Shown: positions 41,685 to 51,732, counted from the first letter of the stretch. The stretch: DNA of 64,000 bases from an uncultured Duncaniella sp. (GCA_910578615.1 CAJTRI010000001.1:62001-126000), one strand, 5' to 3'. The notes: generated by a model from the sequence alone, not told the origin. A program made the numbers and translations.

Positions 41685-43075
41685 AAGAGAGTCATGAGGT
41701 TGAGGAGTACCGAGCCTTCGGAGCCGGGCAGTGTTATGGTCAGGTTTCCTTTTGACCCTTCGATACGTGCCTTCATGTCAATCCCCCATGACGGTGCATT
41801 GTGGCTAATGGCCGAGAGGGAGGGCACTCTCAGCATTCCGGCTGCGTCCTTTCCCTCGAATATGGGGGTGAGACTGTTGTTATGGTCGTTCGAGAAGGGG
41901 AATGTGGCCACGGCAAGATAGCCGTCAACGTTGCCTATGTAGAGGCTTGTGCCATACTGCGGAACCACCATGATGCCATCTTTGTCAGTCTTGGGTGAGA
42001 TACCGGCCGAGAACATCATGGTGCGCACCATCCCGAGAATCTGGTCTATTTTCTCCTGTGACATATGGGCCATCATGATGAAGTTCCAGTTCCCGGGATT
42101 TGGATCAGAGAAAGATTCATTGTTGGCTGGGGCTGCGGCTATCATCACGGTGCCGTCGATGCTTTTAAGATAGGGGGCTATCACGGATAGTGCGGCACGT
42201 GTCTGGAAGTCACCTCCTATACTGGTCAGAGTGGTGATTATGTCCCAGTCGAAACGAGGTGTGAAACCGGCGGCGACAGCAATGCTGCATTCTTCCGGCA
42301 CATATGAGAGTACGGCAGGATTGACCGGCTGCAAGCCTTCCATCTCTATGGCCTCGCCTGTCTCGGCCACCATTTCCATATCGGCTGTGAGGCTGTTTTC
42401 TGAGGCCTCTATACCCATAAGCGTCCATTTGGTCTCGGGAGAGACGTCACTATCCTTTTCCTCCAAAGGATTCTGGGCGGGGATGGCGATATTTATCATC
42501 TTGTCGCCACCGAGGAACTGTGCTATGGCGTCTATCTTGCCGACTGAATGTTTTTCAGACGCTTTGAGAAGTTTGTTGATTATGACGGGTGCTTTGGGGT
42601 CTTCATTAAGAATCCACATCTGTGACCCGGTGGCAAGTATGGTCATACCGTCTTTGATTTTGCCTGTGTGGAATCCCTCGGTATCTTCTCCCCATTCGAG
42701 CCACGGACTGCCGAGTGATTTCAGTTTTTCCCAGTCGTTGACAGGAAGGGTCATAAAGCTCTCGCCGTCGGTCGAGACAACGGCCACGGTCGATATATCG
42801 GCTGCCCCTGATGCCTCACACCGTCCGAGAATATCTAAAACTCCCCGGGAGCGGTCATCGGTAAAGAGGCCTGATTTCAATGCCGGCGGAATGTCGGCCC
42901 CGGTATCGGAAAGGGTTATTCCGAGTTCCTGACACAGTTTCTTCGCATCTGCCACGGCCACCACGTCGGCATCGGCCGGGATGGTGTCAAGCAGTTCGGA
43001 CTGTCGTGAGCATGAGGAGATGATAACGGCCATGGCCGTAAGGAGCATGATGACTGGTAATTTGTGGAGATTCAT
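41681..43075 (-). CDS. Large lipoprotein of unknown function in an ABC operon
   Basis: 464 residues from the ATG ending at 43075; the longer frame begins with TTG. MNLHKLPVIMLLTAMAVIISSC is a lipoprotein signal. The mature part starts LLDTIPADADVVAVADAKKL and continues with repeated beta-rich blocks, reminiscent of Bacteroidetes DUF4836/DUF3352-type lipoproteins; I give no firm family. The 4-base overlap with the ATPase gene suggests it is a partner or substrate of the transporter. Confidence 0.75.
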   Translation of the reverse strand: MNLHKLPVIMLLTAMAVIISSCSRQSELLDTIPADADVVAVADAKKLCQELGITLSDTGADIPPALKSGLFTDDRSRGVLDILGRCEASGAADISTVAVVSTDGESFMTLPVNDWEKLKSLGSPWLEWGEDTEGFHTGKIKDGMTILATGSQMWILNEDPKAPVIINKLLKASEKHSVGKIDAIAQFLGGDKMINIAIPAQNPLEEKDSDVSPETKWTLMGIEASENSLTADMEMVAETGEAIEMEGLQPVNPAVLSYVPEECSIAVAAGFTPRFDWDIITTLTSIGGDFQTRAALSVIAPYLKSIDGTVMIAAAPANNESFSDPNPGNWNFIMMAHMSQEKIDQILGMVRTMMFSAGISPKTDKDGIMVVPQYGTSLYIGNVDGYLAVATFPFSNDHNNSLTPIFEGKDAAGMLRVPSLSAISHNAPSWGIDMKARIEGSKGNLTITLPGSEGSVLLNLMTLL

Positions 43076-43187
43076 AAGCTGTCGGCTTTTATTTTTCACA
43101 AAGTAAGCAACAATCCGCGAGACGGCCAAGTTTTTCTGTTGCAAGTTGGTCAGTCAGGCTGTATGGACGAGTTTTGAATTTTTTATA

Positions 43188-43217
43188 TTGTAATGTCGTT
43201 TGAATTGATTAATTTTG
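43188..43217 (+). promoter_or_regulatory. Promoter of the M48 peptidase gene
   Basis: TTG at 43188-43190 and TAATTTTG at 43210-43217, 19 bases apart. The leader is about 70 bases. Confidence 0.6.
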
Positions 43218-43292
43218 CATCCCGATGAGTCATATAAAGTGATATTAAGATAACCCCACGTCTATAATCGTAATATTAACAAGCAAATAGAA

Positions 43293-44090
43293 ATGAAACG
43301 CTCACTTCTTACTCTTATTTCGTGTGTAGTGATGCTGGCGATTGCCGTGCCTGCATCGGCCCAGTTCAATCTCCGCAAGGCTGCCAATGCGGCGGTCAAG
43401 ACAGCCAAGGCTCTTACTATCAGTGATGAGGATATGGCAGCCTACGTCAAGGAATCTGTTGAATGGATGGACAAGCACAATCCCGTTCCCGGTGATGACG
43501 ATCCCTACACCATCCGTTTAAAGAAGCTGACGGAAGGTATGACCGATGCTGACGGCATACCCTTGAATTTCAAAGTATATGACGTGATTGACGTAAACGC
43601 TTTCGCCTGTCCCGACGGCAGTGTGCGTGTGTTCTCCTCACTGATGGACATCATGAGTGATGACGAGCTTCTCGGAATCATAGGACACGAGATTGGCCAT
43701 GTGGCAAAACGTCACTCCAAGAACGCCTTCAAACAGGAGCTTCTCACAGGTGCCGCAAAGGACGCCATAGGTGCCGCCAACGGCAAGATGGCCGCTCTCA
43801 CCGACTCTCAGCTCGGCTCCCTTTCGGAGGGTCTTGTAGGTGCCAAATATTCCCAGAAGCAGGAGAAAGAGGCCGATGACTGCGGATATGACTTCCTTGT
43901 GGCCAACGGACGTAATCCTTGGGGTATGGTGATGGCTTTTGAGAAGTTCCTCAACATGGAGGAGAAGGCCGGCGCCAAGACAAGCTATATCAACAAGATG
44001 TTCTCGTCTCATCCCGAGACCAAAGACCGCATCAAACGTATGACCGAGCGTGCCACAAAGGACGGCATCGCCCGCCCTGCCGCAAAATAA
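43293..44090 (+). CDS. Exported M48-family zinc metalloprotease
   Basis: 265 residues with signal peptide MKRSLLTLISCVVMLAIAVPASA. The zinc motif is HEIGHVAKRH in a LLGIIGHEIGHVAKRHSKNAF segment, and the third ligand Glu is in QKEKEADDCGYDFL. YDVIDVNAFACPDGSVRVFSSLMDI upstream is typical of BepA/LoiP-type periplasmic M48 proteases, which help outer-membrane protein quality control. Single gene with promoter and hairpin. Confidence 0.93.
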   Translation: MKRSLLTLISCVVMLAIAVPASAQFNLRKAANAAVKTAKALTISDEDMAAYVKESVEWMDKHNPVPGDDDPYTIRLKKLTEGMTDADGIPLNFKVYDVIDVNAFACPDGSVRVFSSLMDIMSDDELLGIIGHEIGHVAKRHSKNAFKQELLTGAAKDAIGAANGKMAALTDSQLGSLSEGLVGAKYSQKQEKEADDCGYDFLVANGRNPWGMVMAFEKFLNMEEKAGAKTSYINKMFSSHPETKDRIKRMTERATKDGIARPAAK

Positions 44091-44106
44091 GGTCTTATAC
44101 ATAAGA

Positions 44107-44160
44107 AACCAAGGCAGACAAGGCGACGCCGCAAAGACTGTTGCTTTGTCTGCCTTGGTT
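44107..44160. terminator. Terminator of the M48 peptidase gene
   Basis: Perfect 15-base arms 44107-44121 and 44146-44160. The short interval before metH holds no recognisable cobalamin riboswitch. Confidence 0.7.
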
Positions 44161-44208
44161 ATTTATTAGTCCGCCCTGTCGCTTTAACCATTTAATCACG
44201 TTACTATT

Positions 44209-47200
44209 ATGACTTTCCAGGATACCCTTGCAGAACGAATACTTGTACTTGACGGAGCTTTCGGAACGATGATTCAGCGTCATGCCCTGACCGAGGGTGA
44301 TTTCCGTGGCGAAAGGTTTGCCTCATGGCCTACCGACCTGCGTGGCAATAACGACCTTCTGTGCCTTACGCGTCCCGGCATAGTTGAGGAGATAGCAAGG
44401 GAGTATGCAGAGGCCGGGGCTGATATCCTCACCACGAATACGTTCAATGCCAATGCTATCTCTATGGCCGATTACGGTATGGCCGATATTGCGGACGAAA
44501 TCAATATTGCAGGGGCGCGTATAGCCAGGCGTGTGGCAGACTCTGTGTCAGGGTGCAAGGTATGGGTGGCCGGTTCGATAGGCCCTACCAACAAGACCGC
44601 GTCGATGAGCGATGATGTTGCCGATCCGGGAGCAAGAGGGGTGACGTATGACGGCCTATTTGAGGCTTATTCCCGACAGATAGGCTCTCTTATAAGGGGA
44701 GGTGTCGATATTCTGTTGTTTGAGACTATCTTCGACACGCTGAATGTCAAGGCCGGGCTTGATGCCGCCTGTGAAGTCATGGAGCGTCTGGGCGTCTCAT
44801 TGCCTGTTATGCTGTCTGTGACAATTGCCGGAAGAGACGGGCGCACATTCTCGGGCCAGACTCTCGAAGCGTTCATAGCCTCCGTGGCCCATGCGCCTGT
44901 CTCTTCCGTGGGGCTTAACTGCTCTTTCGGGCCTAAGGAGATGGAGCCTTGGATCAGGCGGCTTTCCGAGATAAGTCCGTGGCCTGTGTCGTGTCATCCC
45001 AACGCCGGACTCCCCGATGCCTCTGGACACTATGGCGAGACGCCTGAAAGCATGGCCGCGATAATGTCGGGGTTTGTTGACGAGGGGCTTGTGAACGTAA
45101 TCGGAGGTTGTTGTGGCACCACTCCCGCCCATATAGCGCGTTATCCGGCCATCGTGGCGGGGAAGAAGCCGCGTCAGGTTCCGAAATTGAAGCGCGAGAT
45201 GCGTCTTTCGGGGCTGGATATGGCAAGTGTAGGTTCTGACAGTGGCTTTGTGGCGATAGGCGAGCGTTGCAACGTGGCCGGATCGCGCAAGTTCCTCCGG
45301 CTTATAAAGGAAGGCGCTTATGACGAGGCTCTTGAAATAGCGCGTAAACAGGTGGCTGACGGTGCCGGCATCATAGATATAAACATGGATGACGGTCTGC
45401 TTGATGCACGTGCCGAGATGTCCCGTTTCCTAAGACTGCTTGCCGCCGAGCCTGATATTGCCCGTGTGCCGGTGATGATCGATTCTTCCAAATGGGAGGT
45501 CATAGAGGAGGCTCTCGGATGTGTGCAGGGTAAGAGCATAGTAAATTCCATCTCGCTGAAAGACGGGGAAGAGGAGTTTCTGCGTCGTGCACGCGTCATC
45601 CGCCGCAAGGGTGCCGCCGTGGTGGTGATGGCCTTTGACGAAAAGGGGCAGGCTGATGTATATGAGCGTAAGACGGAGGTGTGCGCCCGCGCTTACCGGC
45701 TTCTCACCGAGAAGGCTTCGTTTCCTCCCGAAGATATAATATTCGATCCAAACGTCCTTGCCATAGCCACAGGGCTTGAAGAACATGACCGTTACGGACT
45801 GGATTTCATTCGCGCCGTGGGATGGATTAAATGCAATCTGCCCGGTGCCAAGGTAAGCGGAGGGTTGAGCAATCTTTCTTTCTCGTTTCGTGGAAATACC
45901 CCTCTGCGCGAGGCCATGCATTCGGTGTTTCTCTTCCATGCGATTGCCGAAGGGATGGATATGGCCATTATAAATCCTTCGTCCAAGGTTGCATATGAGG
46001 ATATCGAGCCGGGCCTTAGGACATTGCTCGAAGATGTGGTGCTGGCACGTTCCAAGGATGCCCCCGGACGTCTGGCCGAATATGCGCGTGAATCGCTCGA
46101 AAATTTGCAGCCTCGGGCTGCCAGTAAAGGCGTTCAGGCCGAGGAGTGGCGTTCGTTGCCTGTGGAAGAGAGGCTGGAATATGCTCTCGTGCATGGTACG
46201 GTCTCCCATCTTGAAGAGGATATAAGCGAGGCTGTTTCATCGGGAGAAGATCCAGTCAGAATCATAGACGGCCCGCTGATGAGGGGAATGAACAGGGTCG
46301 GGACACTCTTCGGAGAAGGGAAGATGTTCCTTCCGCAGGTGGTAAAGACTGCACGCACCATGAAGGCGGCAGTGGCACTCCTCCAACCAGAGATTGACCG
46401 TAGGCGCTCGTCAGAGGCCGTTACGGGGGGTAAGGCCGGAAAGGTGGTCTTCGCCACCGTAAGGGGTGATGTGCATGATATAGGCAAAAATATAGTCTCC
46501 ATAGTCCTTGCGTGTAACGGCTATGAGGTAATAGACCTCGGTGTAATGGTCTCGGCAGAGACCATTGTGGAGACAGCGCTGCGCGAGAAGCCTGATATAG
46601 TGTGTCTTTCGGGACTTATAACACCATCCCTTGACGAGATGGCGCGTGTGGCGGCCGAGATGGCGCGTGCCGGACTCGAAATTCCCATAATGGTGGGAGG
46701 AGCCACCACATCGCGTCTGCATACGGCTCTGAAAATAGACCCTTGCTATCCCGGTGCTGTGATACAGGTGCCTGACGCATCACAGAATCCCGTTATAGCG
46801 GCACGTCTCCTTGACCCTGTGACACGCGAAAGCTATATAGCCTCTTTGAAGGAAGAGGCCCGCGAGATGCGGCGTAAGGAAGAAATGCGGGCGGCACGGA
46901 GCGCCCTTGTCCCTATCGACGAGGCGCGCCGCCATCCGGCAACTTCTGATATGACCGGCAAGGGCCTGTTTGAACCGCGAGAAAGAAACATTATAGAGAT
47001 TCCTGTCAGCCGGCTTGTCCCGCTTATTAACTGGCGTGCCTTTCTTTCTGCATGGAAGCTCCCTGCATCACTTGCTTCCGGGGCCGATATACACGGGTGT
47101 AGTGCCTGTGAGGCTTCTTGGATTGCCGGACTCGCCTCTGACTCGGAAAGAGATAAAGCGGCCGAAGCCCTGCGGCTCATAAAGGATGCCAAGGCCATGC

Positions 47201-47781
47201 TTGACGGGGAGATATGGAACATAAGGGCAGTCACCCGGTTTCTCACGGCTCGTTCCGAGAATGATGACCTGATTATAGGTGATATACGCGTCCCTATGCT
47301 CAGAAAGCAACTACCGGCCGAGGACGGTACCTTTCCTTCCCTTGCCGATTTTGTTGATGACAGCGGAGAGGTCGTCGGAGCCTTTGCCGTGAGCGTTGCC
47401 GAGGACGGTGGTATAGATGACGATCCTTATCGTTCCTTGATGCGCCAGACCGTGTCCCACCGTCTGGCCGAGGCGGCTTCCGAATGGCTTCACCGCACGG
47501 TGGCAAAAGGTGTTGGGATACGTCCTGCCGTGGGATATCCTGTCCTGCCCGACCAGACGGTCAACCATCTTCTCGACCGCCTTATCAATATGTCTGATAT
47601 AGGCATAACCCTTACCGGGAACGGGGCCATGCATCCGTCAGCGAGTGTCAGCGGGCTGTATATCCCCTCCCCTGCCGCCCGTTACTTCATGGCCGGGCCT
47701 TTTGGTGACGACCAGATAGAATCTTATGCTTCGCGCCGCTCGATTACCCCGGACGAGGTGAGGCGTATCCTCGGCTGTTGA
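44209..47781 (+). CDS. metH: Cobalamin-dependent methionine synthase
   Basis: 1190 residues, all four modules present. The homocysteine domain (1-330) has zinc cysteines in NCSFG and GGCCGTTPAHI. The folate domain (about 345-610) has FVAIGERCNVAGSRKF. The B12 domain has the cobalt-ligand His756 in DVHDIGKNIV. The reactivation domain (about 890-1190) has GIRPAVGYPVLPDQT for SAM binding. It remakes methionine from homocysteine with methyl-tetrahydrofolate. Slightly shorter than the E. coli enzyme, but nothing essential is missing. A single gene. Confidence 0.97.
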   Translation: MTFQDTLAERILVLDGAFGTMIQRHALTEGDFRGERFASWPTDLRGNNDLLCLTRPGIVEEIAREYAEAGADILTTNTFNANAISMADYGMADIADEINIAGARIARRVADSVSGCKVWVAGSIGPTNKTASMSDDVADPGARGVTYDGLFEAYSRQIGSLIRGGVDILLFETIFDTLNVKAGLDAACEVMERLGVSLPVMLSVTIAGRDGRTFSGQTLEAFIASVAHAPVSSVGLNCSFGPKEMEPWIRRLSEISPWPVSCHPNAGLPDASGHYGETPESMAAIMSGFVDEGLVNVIGGCCGTTPAHIARYPAIVAGKKPRQVPKLKREMRLSGLDMASVGSDSGFVAIGERCNVAGSRKFLRLIKEGAYDEALEIARKQVADGAGIIDINMDDGLLDARAEMSRFLRLLAAEPDIARVPVMIDSSKWEVIEEALGCVQGKSIVNSISLKDGEEEFLRRARVIRRKGAAVVVMAFDEKGQADVYERKTEVCARAYRLLTEKASFPPEDIIFDPNVLAIATGLEEHDRYGLDFIRAVGWIKCNLPGAKVSGGLSNLSFSFRGNTPLREAMHSVFLFHAIAEGMDMAIINPSSKVAYEDIEPGLRTLLEDVVLARSKDAPGRLAEYARESLENLQPRAASKGVQAEEWRSLPVEERLEYALVHGTVSHLEEDISEAVSSGEDPVRIIDGPLMRGMNRVGTLFGEGKMFLPQVVKTARTMKAAVALLQPEIDRRRSSEAVTGGKAGKVVFATVRGDVHDIGKNIVSIVLACNGYEVIDLGVMVSAETIVETALREKPDIVCLSGLITPSLDEMARVAAEMARAGLEIPIMVGGATTSRLHTALKIDPCYPGAVIQVPDASQNPVIAARLLDPVTRESYIASLKEEAREMRRKEEMRAARSALVPIDEARRHPATSDMTGKGLFEPRERNIIEIPVSRLVPLINWRAFLSAWKLPASLASGADIHGCSACEASWIAGLASDSERDKAAEALRLIKDAKAMLDGEIWNIRAVTRFLTARSENDDLIIGDIRVPMLRKQLPAEDGTFPSLADFVDDSGEVVGAFAVSVAEDGGIDDDPYRSLMRQTVSHRLAEAASEWLHRTVAKGVGIRPAVGYPVLPDQTVNHLLDRLINMSDIGITLTGNGAMHPSASVSGLYIPSPAARYFMAGPFGDDQIESYASRRSITPDEVRRILGC

Positions 47782-47822
47782 GAATTTGGAACAAAATACC
47801 CCGGTGTCCCGTTATTTTTTAG

Positions 47823-47830
47823 TAACTTTG
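47823..47830 (+). promoter_or_regulatory. -7 box of recF and downstream genes
   Basis: TAACTTTG, 10 bases before the recF ATG, so the transcript would be almost leaderless. Confidence 0.5.
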
Positions 47831-47840
47831 CATCCTTGTT

Positions 47841-48938
47841 ATGATACTGAGAGATTTGTCGGTCACCAACTTTAAGAACATTCCCGAGAGCCGCTTGGAA
47901 TTTTCGGGAAAGGTGAACTGCTTTCTCGGCAATAACGGTATGGGAAAGAGCAACCTGCTCGATGCCATATACTTCCTGAGCTTCTGCAAAAGTTTCTCGA
48001 ATGTCAATGACCGCCTGCTGCTGCGCCGTGGCGAGGATTTCTCTATTCTAAGGGGGCGTTACGAGCGCAAGGGTATTGATGAGGAACTCCTGATGGGACT
48101 TGCCTCCGGCCGGAGGAAGAGCCTTAAACGCGGCGGCAAGGAATACAGCCGTCTTAGCGCCCATATTGGCAATTTCCCTCTTGTGATGGTGGCTCCGCAG
48201 GACATCGACCTCATACGTGACGGTGGCGAGGAACGCCGCAGATGGATGGATCTGGTCATATCGCAAAGTGACCCGGTCTATCTCGACCACCTCATACGTT
48301 ATGGAAAGGCTCTTGAACAGCGCAACCGCCTCCTGCGTGACGGTGCCGTGGATCATAATCTATATGGTGCCGTGGAAATAATGATGGAGATGAGCGCTGA
48401 CTATATAAACCGAGCCAGAGCCGGATGGGTCGGTGAGCTTACGGAACTTTTCAGCGAATATTACAACGCCGTCTCGGGAGGCCGGGAAGAGGTCTCTCTG
48501 ACTTACGAGAGCCATCTCAACGAGCCGGGCGTCACCCTTGCCTCTCTGTTAGACCGAGAGCGCAGGCATGATGAGATAGTAAGGCATACGTCTGTCGGTA
48601 TACATCGTGACGATATAGGAATGGTTCTTGACGGAATGCCCATGCGCCGCACAGGCAGCCAGGGGCAGTGTAAGACATTCACCATAGCCCTGAGGATGGC
48701 CCAGTATGAATTTTTGCGACGTGCTACCGGCATGAAGCCCCTGCTGCTTCTTGACGATATTTTCGACAAGCTCGATGCCGGTCGTGTGGAAAGGATAATG
48801 AGCCTTGTCACTGCCGGTGAGTTCGGACAGATATTTGTCACTGACACCAACCGCACGCACCTTGACGAGATAATGGGCCGCACAGGTGGCGACTACCGTC
48901 TGTGGAGTGTTGAAAACGGTATTTTCACACGGTTATGA
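47841..48938 (+). CDS. recF: DNA replication and repair protein RecF
   Basis: 365 residues. An SMC-type ATPase that loads RecA at gaps. MILRDLSVTNFKNIPESRLEFSGKVNCFLG and Walker A GNNGMGKSNLLDAIYFLS open it; the signature SQGQCKT and Walker B PLLLLDDIFDKLD are near the end. The next gene overlaps its stop codon by 4 bases, beginning a tight plus-strand operon (recF, DUF721, thioesterase, methyltransferase, trmD). Confidence 0.96.
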   Translation: MILRDLSVTNFKNIPESRLEFSGKVNCFLGNNGMGKSNLLDAIYFLSFCKSFSNVNDRLLLRRGEDFSILRGRYERKGIDEELLMGLASGRRKSLKRGGKEYSRLSAHIGNFPLVMVAPQDIDLIRDGGEERRRWMDLVISQSDPVYLDHLIRYGKALEQRNRLLRDGAVDHNLYGAVEIMMEMSADYINRARAGWVGELTELFSEYYNAVSGGREEVSLTYESHLNEPGVTLASLLDRERRHDEIVRHTSVGIHRDDIGMVLDGMPMRRTGSQGQCKTFTIALRMAQYEFLRRATGMKPLLLLDDIFDKLDAGRVERIMSLVTAGEFGQIFVTDTNRTHLDEIMGRTGGDYRLWSVENGIFTRL

Positions 48939-49225
48939 AGCGCACCTACCCCAAACAGATAGGCTCGATAATAGAAGAGGCCATGGAGCGTGCCGGCCTC
49001 ACGGACACTCTTAACGAGCAGAAGGCCGCCGCCGCATGGGCCGATGTGGTCGGCCCTGTGATAAACCGCTATACCACGCGCCGTTATGTAGACCATGGTG
49101 TCATGCATGTCTACATGACCTCCGCCCCGCTTAAAAACGAGCTTGGATTCAACAAGACTCGTCTTATAGAGGCTCTGAACCGCATCACCGGCGCCGAGGT
49201 CGTAAAGGATATAATGTTTCACTAA
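48935..49225 (+). CDS. DUF721 (DciA-like) protein
   Basis: 96 residues. The pattern IGSIIEEAMERAGLTDTLNEQKAAAAWADVVGPVINRYT, then VYMTSAPLKNELGFNKTRLIEALN, is DUF721. In many bacteria DciA members of this family help load the replicative helicase DnaB; recF next to it fits a replication role. It is translationally coupled to recF. Confidence 0.88.
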   Translation: MKRTYPKQIGSIIEEAMERAGLTDTLNEQKAAAAWADVVGPVINRYTTRRYVDHGVMHVYMTSAPLKNELGFNKTRLIEALNRITGAEVVKDIMFH

Positions 49226-49245
49226 ACATAAGATAAATATAGAAA

Positions 49246-49689
49246 ATGTCTGACCGTTGCGATACGACAGTAAAGGAATTCCGTCACAGAATGCCCCTAC
49301 AAATCAGATTCAATGACATCGATGTGCTGGGACATCTCAACAACAGTGTGTATTTCACGTTCATGGATCTTGCCAAGAGCCGTTATTTCGAGGCTGTGCT
49401 TGGTGAGAAACCTGACTTCGGAAAGGCCGGCGTGGTCATAGTGAATGTCAATTGTGACTTCTGCGCACCGACATTCTATGATGACAATATCGAGGTGGAG
49501 ACCGCCGTGGTCGCCATAGGGGATAAGAGCCTGACTCTCGAACAGCGTGTATATTCCGCTGATGACGGTGTGGTGAAATGCCGTTGCCGGACTATTATGG
49601 CCGGTTTCGATATCCGTACCATGACCTCCATGCCCATCACCGATGAGTGGCGTGGGGCTATCGAGAAATATGAGGGTCACAAATTCTGA
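49246..49689 (+). CDS. Hot-dog fold acyl-CoA thioesterase
   Basis: 147 residues. PLQIRFNDIDVLGHLNNSVYFTFMDLAKSRYF is the 4HBT (YbgC/FadM-like) pattern with the catalytic Asp and the HLNN segment. It cleaves acyl-CoA thioesters; chain length unknown. It is third in the recF operon, with no evident functional tie to its neighbours. Confidence 0.9.
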   Translation: MSDRCDTTVKEFRHRMPLQIRFNDIDVLGHLNNSVYFTFMDLAKSRYFEAVLGEKPDFGKAGVVIVNVNCDFCAPTFYDDNIEVETAVVAIGDKSLTLEQRVYSADDGVVKCRCRTIMAGFDIRTMTSMPITDEWRGAIEKYEGHKF

Positions 49690-49697
49690 TACAGACC

Positions 49698-51047
49698 ATG
49701 CAGCTGCCAGCAGGATTCGTATCTCTAATGGAAGGCATCGGTCTGCCCGGACTTCCTGTGGCCCTTGCCTCAGGAGAGCCGGAGGTGTCAGTCCGTCTGA
49801 ATCCTTGCAAAAAGACCTGTGATTTCCACGGGACTGAGCCGGTGCCTTGGTGTGCTGAAGGTCTGTACCTGCCGTCCCGTCCGTCATTCACTCTTGATCC
49901 GCGTTTCCATCAGGGACGGTATTATGTGCAGGAGGCGGCTTCGATGTTCCATTCATGGGTGGTGAGACATCTGGCTTCTTTGTCAGACGGGCCACTCAGG
50001 GTGCTTGACGCTTGTGCCGCCCCCGGAGGCAAGACCACTGCCGTCATTGACGCCCTTCCGGAAGGTTCGGTAGTCGTGGCCAACGAATACGTTCCGGCCC
50101 GTGCGGTAGTCCTGCGTGAGAATATCATAAAATGGGGATTTCCGGGGGTGATAGTGACTCGTGGCGATACGGCGTCTCTCGGGAAATTGCGAGGAGCTTT
50201 TGACATAGTGATCGCCGATGTCCCATGCTCAGGCGAGGGAATGATGCGAAAAGACCCTGAGGCGGTGGCCCAGTGGAGCGAGGGTCTTGTCAGGGAGTGT
50301 GCCACGGTGCAGCGGGAGATAGTCAGGAATCTTTGGCGCGCCCTGCGCTCGGGGGGCTATATGGTTTACAGCACATGTACCTTCAATAGGTATGAGGACG
50401 AGGAGGTTGTGGAAGGCATTATCGAAGAGTTTGGAGCCGAGAGCGTGAAGATCCCGGTGGATACGTCATGGGGCATATCGGATGGACTCTCCACATCATG
50501 CCACTGTTATCGCTTCCTGCCCGGAGTGACACGCGGAGAAGGGTTGTTTGTAAGTGTGTTGCGCAAGGATGGAGACGGACGGTTTAAAGACAAGGTACCG
50601 AAAGAAAGGAAAAAGCCCGGGGCTGTTCCCGCAGTGGTCAAGGGCTGGATTGATAACCCGGAAAAATATAATATAACTGCCGTGGACGGTCGTCTGACGG
50701 CATTCCCGGCTTCTTATACCGCGCTGCTCGGCGCTGTGGCGGGAGTGGTAGACGTGATTCACGAAGGGGTTACGCTTGCCACATTGAAGGGGCGTGACAT
50801 CGTTCCCTCACATGCGCTGGCCATGTCGCGTGTGCTTCGTGACGGAGTATTTCCGTCAGCCGATATAGATTGCGGCGAGGCGCTGCGCTATCTCCACGGC
50901 GAGTCTCCCGTGCTTCCGCCCGATACTCCTAAGGGCTATGTGCTTCTTACATTTGAGGGGGCGCCGCTCGGATGGGTCAAGAATCTTGGCAACCGCACAA
51001 ATTCCCTATATCCACAACACTGGCGGATACGCCGGAATATAGATTGA
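49698..51047 (+). CDS. RsmF/NSUN-type RNA m5C methyltransferase
   Basis: 449 residues. DACAAPGGKTTAVIDAL is the SAM site (motif I), IADVPCSGEGMMRKDPEA holds the catalytic Cys of motif IV, and YSTCTFNRYEDEEVV the second Cys of motif VI. The C-terminal 150 residues form a PUA-like RNA-binding extension (GYVLLTFEGAPLGWVKNLGNRTNSLYPQ). It likely methylates 16S rRNA or a tRNA; the position is not fixed by sequence. Gap to trmD is 7 bases. Confidence 0.92.
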   Translation: MQLPAGFVSLMEGIGLPGLPVALASGEPEVSVRLNPCKKTCDFHGTEPVPWCAEGLYLPSRPSFTLDPRFHQGRYYVQEAASMFHSWVVRHLASLSDGPLRVLDACAAPGGKTTAVIDALPEGSVVVANEYVPARAVVLRENIIKWGFPGVIVTRGDTASLGKLRGAFDIVIADVPCSGEGMMRKDPEAVAQWSEGLVRECATVQREIVRNLWRALRSGGYMVYSTCTFNRYEDEEVVEGIIEEFGAESVKIPVDTSWGISDGLSTSCHCYRFLPGVTRGEGLFVSVLRKDGDGRFKDKVPKERKKPGAVPAVVKGWIDNPEKYNITAVDGRLTAFPASYTALLGAVAGVVDVIHEGVTLATLKGRDIVPSHALAMSRVLRDGVFPSADIDCGEALRYLHGESPVLPPDTPKGYVLLTFEGAPLGWVKNLGNRTNSLYPQHWRIRRNID

Positions 51048-51054
51048 AAAAATT

Positions 51055-51732
51055 ATGAGAATAGACATATTGACAGTGCTCCCCGAGATGTTGGAGTCAC
51101 CGCTTAACTGTTCGATACTCAAACGTGCCCAGGACAAGGGGCTGTGCGAGCTTGTGGTTCACAATCTTCGAGACTATTCGGACAACAAATACCGCAAGGT
51201 GGATGACTACCCGTTTGGTGGTGAGGCCGGAATGGTGATGCAGATAGGCCCCGTAGACAGGGCCATTGCCGATCTCAAAAGCCGGAGGGAATATGACGAG
51301 GTCATATTTACCTCGCCTGACGGCGAACAGTTTGACCAGCCTATGGCCAACACGCTCTCTCTTTGCGAGAATCTCATCATACTCTGCGGTCATTACAAGG
51401 GTGTGGACTGGCGTATACGCGAGCACCTTATCACCAAGGAAATATCAATAGGCGATTATGTACTTACCGGCGGTGAGATACCTGCCGTCGTTATAGCTGA
51501 TGCGCTTGTGCGCCTTATACCCGGTGCGATAGGTGACGAACAGAGCGCGCTCAGCGACTCTTTTCAGGACAACCTGCTTGCTCCCCCTGTCTATACCCGT
51601 CCGGCGGAATATAACGGATGGCGTGTGCCTGACATACTTCTGTCAGGTCACAAGGCCAAGATTGACGAGTGGCGTCATGAACAGGCGGTTGCCCGCACCC
51701 GTGCATGTCGCCCCGATCTCTTGAAAGACTGA
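51055..51732 (+). CDS. trmD: tRNA (guanine-N1)-methyltransferase
   Basis: 225 residues. It makes m1G37 next to the anticodon. MRIDILTVLPEMLE, YRKVDDYPFGGEAGMVMQ, LCGHYKGVDWRI and the trefoil-knot SAM pocket SIGDYVLTGGEIPA are diagnostic. It ends the recF operon, just before a large palindrome. Confidence 0.97.
   Translation: MRIDILTVLPEMLESPLNCSILKRAQDKGLCELVVHNLRDYSDNKYRKVDDYPFGGEAGMVMQIGPVDRAIADLKSRREYDEVIFTSPDGEQFDQPMANTLSLCENLIILCGHYKGVDWRIREHLITKEISIGDYVLTGGEIPAVVIADALVRLIPGAIGDEQSALSDSFQDNLLAPPVYTRPAEYNGWRVPDILLSGHKAKIDEWRHEQAVARTRACRPDLLKD

Noticed and set aside
44091..44208. Cobalamin riboswitch upstream of metH
   Set aside because: The interval is only 118 bases and is mostly the terminator of the previous gene; no B12-box-like element is visible.
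45430..46209. 259-codon minus-strand open frame
   Set aside because: It lies inside metH on the other strand with no recognisable domain.
49215..49228. parS-like word TGTTTCACTAAACA
   Set aside because: It lacks the central CACGTG and is formed by the last codons and stop of the DUF721 gene; only a superficial resemblance.
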